A stretch of 14,859 nucleotides of DNA, taken from assembly GCA_024405335.1 (NCBI GenBank), contig JAKSOX010000029.1:1-14859 (forward strand), in the 5' to 3' direction. Below the pieces are notes generated by a model. The model saw nothing but the letters and a program-made list of their open reading frames with translations. It ran no database searches and was not told where the DNA came from. Positions within the stretch are counted from its first letter, which is position 1. Each line of letters starts with the position of its first letter. Shown here piece after piece: positions 14,657 through 14,859 of this stretch. Made by a program: the position numbers and the translations under genes. This DNA comes from Kiritimatiellia bacterium (GTDB lineage: Bacteria > Verrucomicrobiota > Kiritimatiellia > RFP12 > UBA1067).

Positions 14657-14859
14657 TCACTTCACGATCACGAGCAGCGGCCGCGTCCAGACGATTTTGC
14701 CGGGATTGCCCGCGGCGTCCGCGCCGGGGACGATCTGCGACGCGCTCGCGCCAAGCGCGTGCTTGCGGTGGTGGATGAAGAGCGTATGGCCGTTCAGTCG
14801 CAGTTTGCAGTTGCCGTCCATCGTCAGATCGTCGACGTGGAGGTCCTTCGTCAATCCGA
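14657..14859 (-). CDS. C-terminal end of an unidentified, possibly beta-helical surface protein (5' end beyond window)
   Basis: The frame enters from the right edge and ends at the TGA at 14659-14657, giving the last 66 or so residues. The sequence DLTMDGNCKLRLNGHTL followed by QIVPGADAAGNPGKIVW resembles the final coils of secreted beta-helix or passenger-type proteins, which repeat short strands of alternating polar and hydrophobic residues. A TTG at 14854 could be read as a start, but the frame is open upstream and the strand pattern has no clear beginning, so a fragment is more likely. No membrane anchor or sorting signal is evident at the end. Function is not assignable. Confidence 0.65.
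   Translation of the reverse strand, partial: GLTKDLHVDDLTMDGNCKLRLNGHTLFIHHRKHALGASASQIVPGADAAGNPGKIVWTRPLLVIVK

Noticed and set aside
1..14859. CRISPR array, tRNA, rRNA or phage genes
   Set aside because: No regularly spaced short repeats, no cloverleaf or rRNA-like stretch, and no integrase, capsid or transposase frame were seen on either strand.

Overview
This window is very GC-rich, and every gene I can support lies on the minus strand, so transcription runs from right to left. The gene content suggests an anaerobic bacterium of the Verrucomicrobiota / Kiritimatiellota / Lentisphaerota kind. The reasons are a giant secreted protein built of LamG-like and other repeated modules, a secreted tandem carbohydrate-esterase-type hydrolase, a sugar-type ABC permease with a large insert, and a fused FixC-FixX-like flavoprotein. 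This placement is inference from gene types; no rRNA, tRNA or other marker gene is present.

Layout from right to left. At 14657-14859 is the C-terminal end of a protein that begins outside the window and looks like the last coils of a beta-rich surface protein. A 120-base gap (14537-14656) carries an extended -10 promoter. Next come six tightly packed genes (14536 down to 6600), with gaps of 2 to 12 bases or a 4-base overlap, that look like one operon: a CcdA membrane protein fused to a thioredoxin, a secreted protein with two alpha/beta-hydrolase domains, an ETF-quinone oxidoreductase-like flavoprotein with a C-terminal ferredoxin domain, a HAD-superfamily protein, a MalG-like ABC permease with about 170-200 extra residues after its first membrane segment, and a BASS-family (bile acid:sodium symporter type) transporter. 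A 239-base gap (6361-6599) then holds a 187-base inverted element bounded by two near-identical 38-base palindromes, plus a second extended -10 promoter. From 6360 to the left edge runs one reading frame of at least 2120 codons encoding a signal-peptide-bearing mosaic surface protein; its C-terminus is outside the window.

How the parts may work together (inference). The operon combines extracytoplasmic hydrolysis, thiol redox transfer across the membrane, flavin/iron-sulfur electron transfer to or from quinone, and two transport proteins. It lacks the usual partners: no ETF subunits next to the FixC-like protein, and no second permease, ATPase or binding protein next to the MalG-like permease. 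One reading is a pathway that releases an acid from an ester, imports it and reduces or oxidises it; the sequence alone does not prove this.

The most distinctive observations are the CcdA-thioredoxin gene with an apparent internal ribosome binding site, which could produce both a periplasmic and a cytoplasmic thioredoxin; the two nearly identical GTGGTATAAT promoters set so close to the start codons that the messages would be leaderless; the inverted palindromic element; and the recurrent unassigned module of the giant protein.
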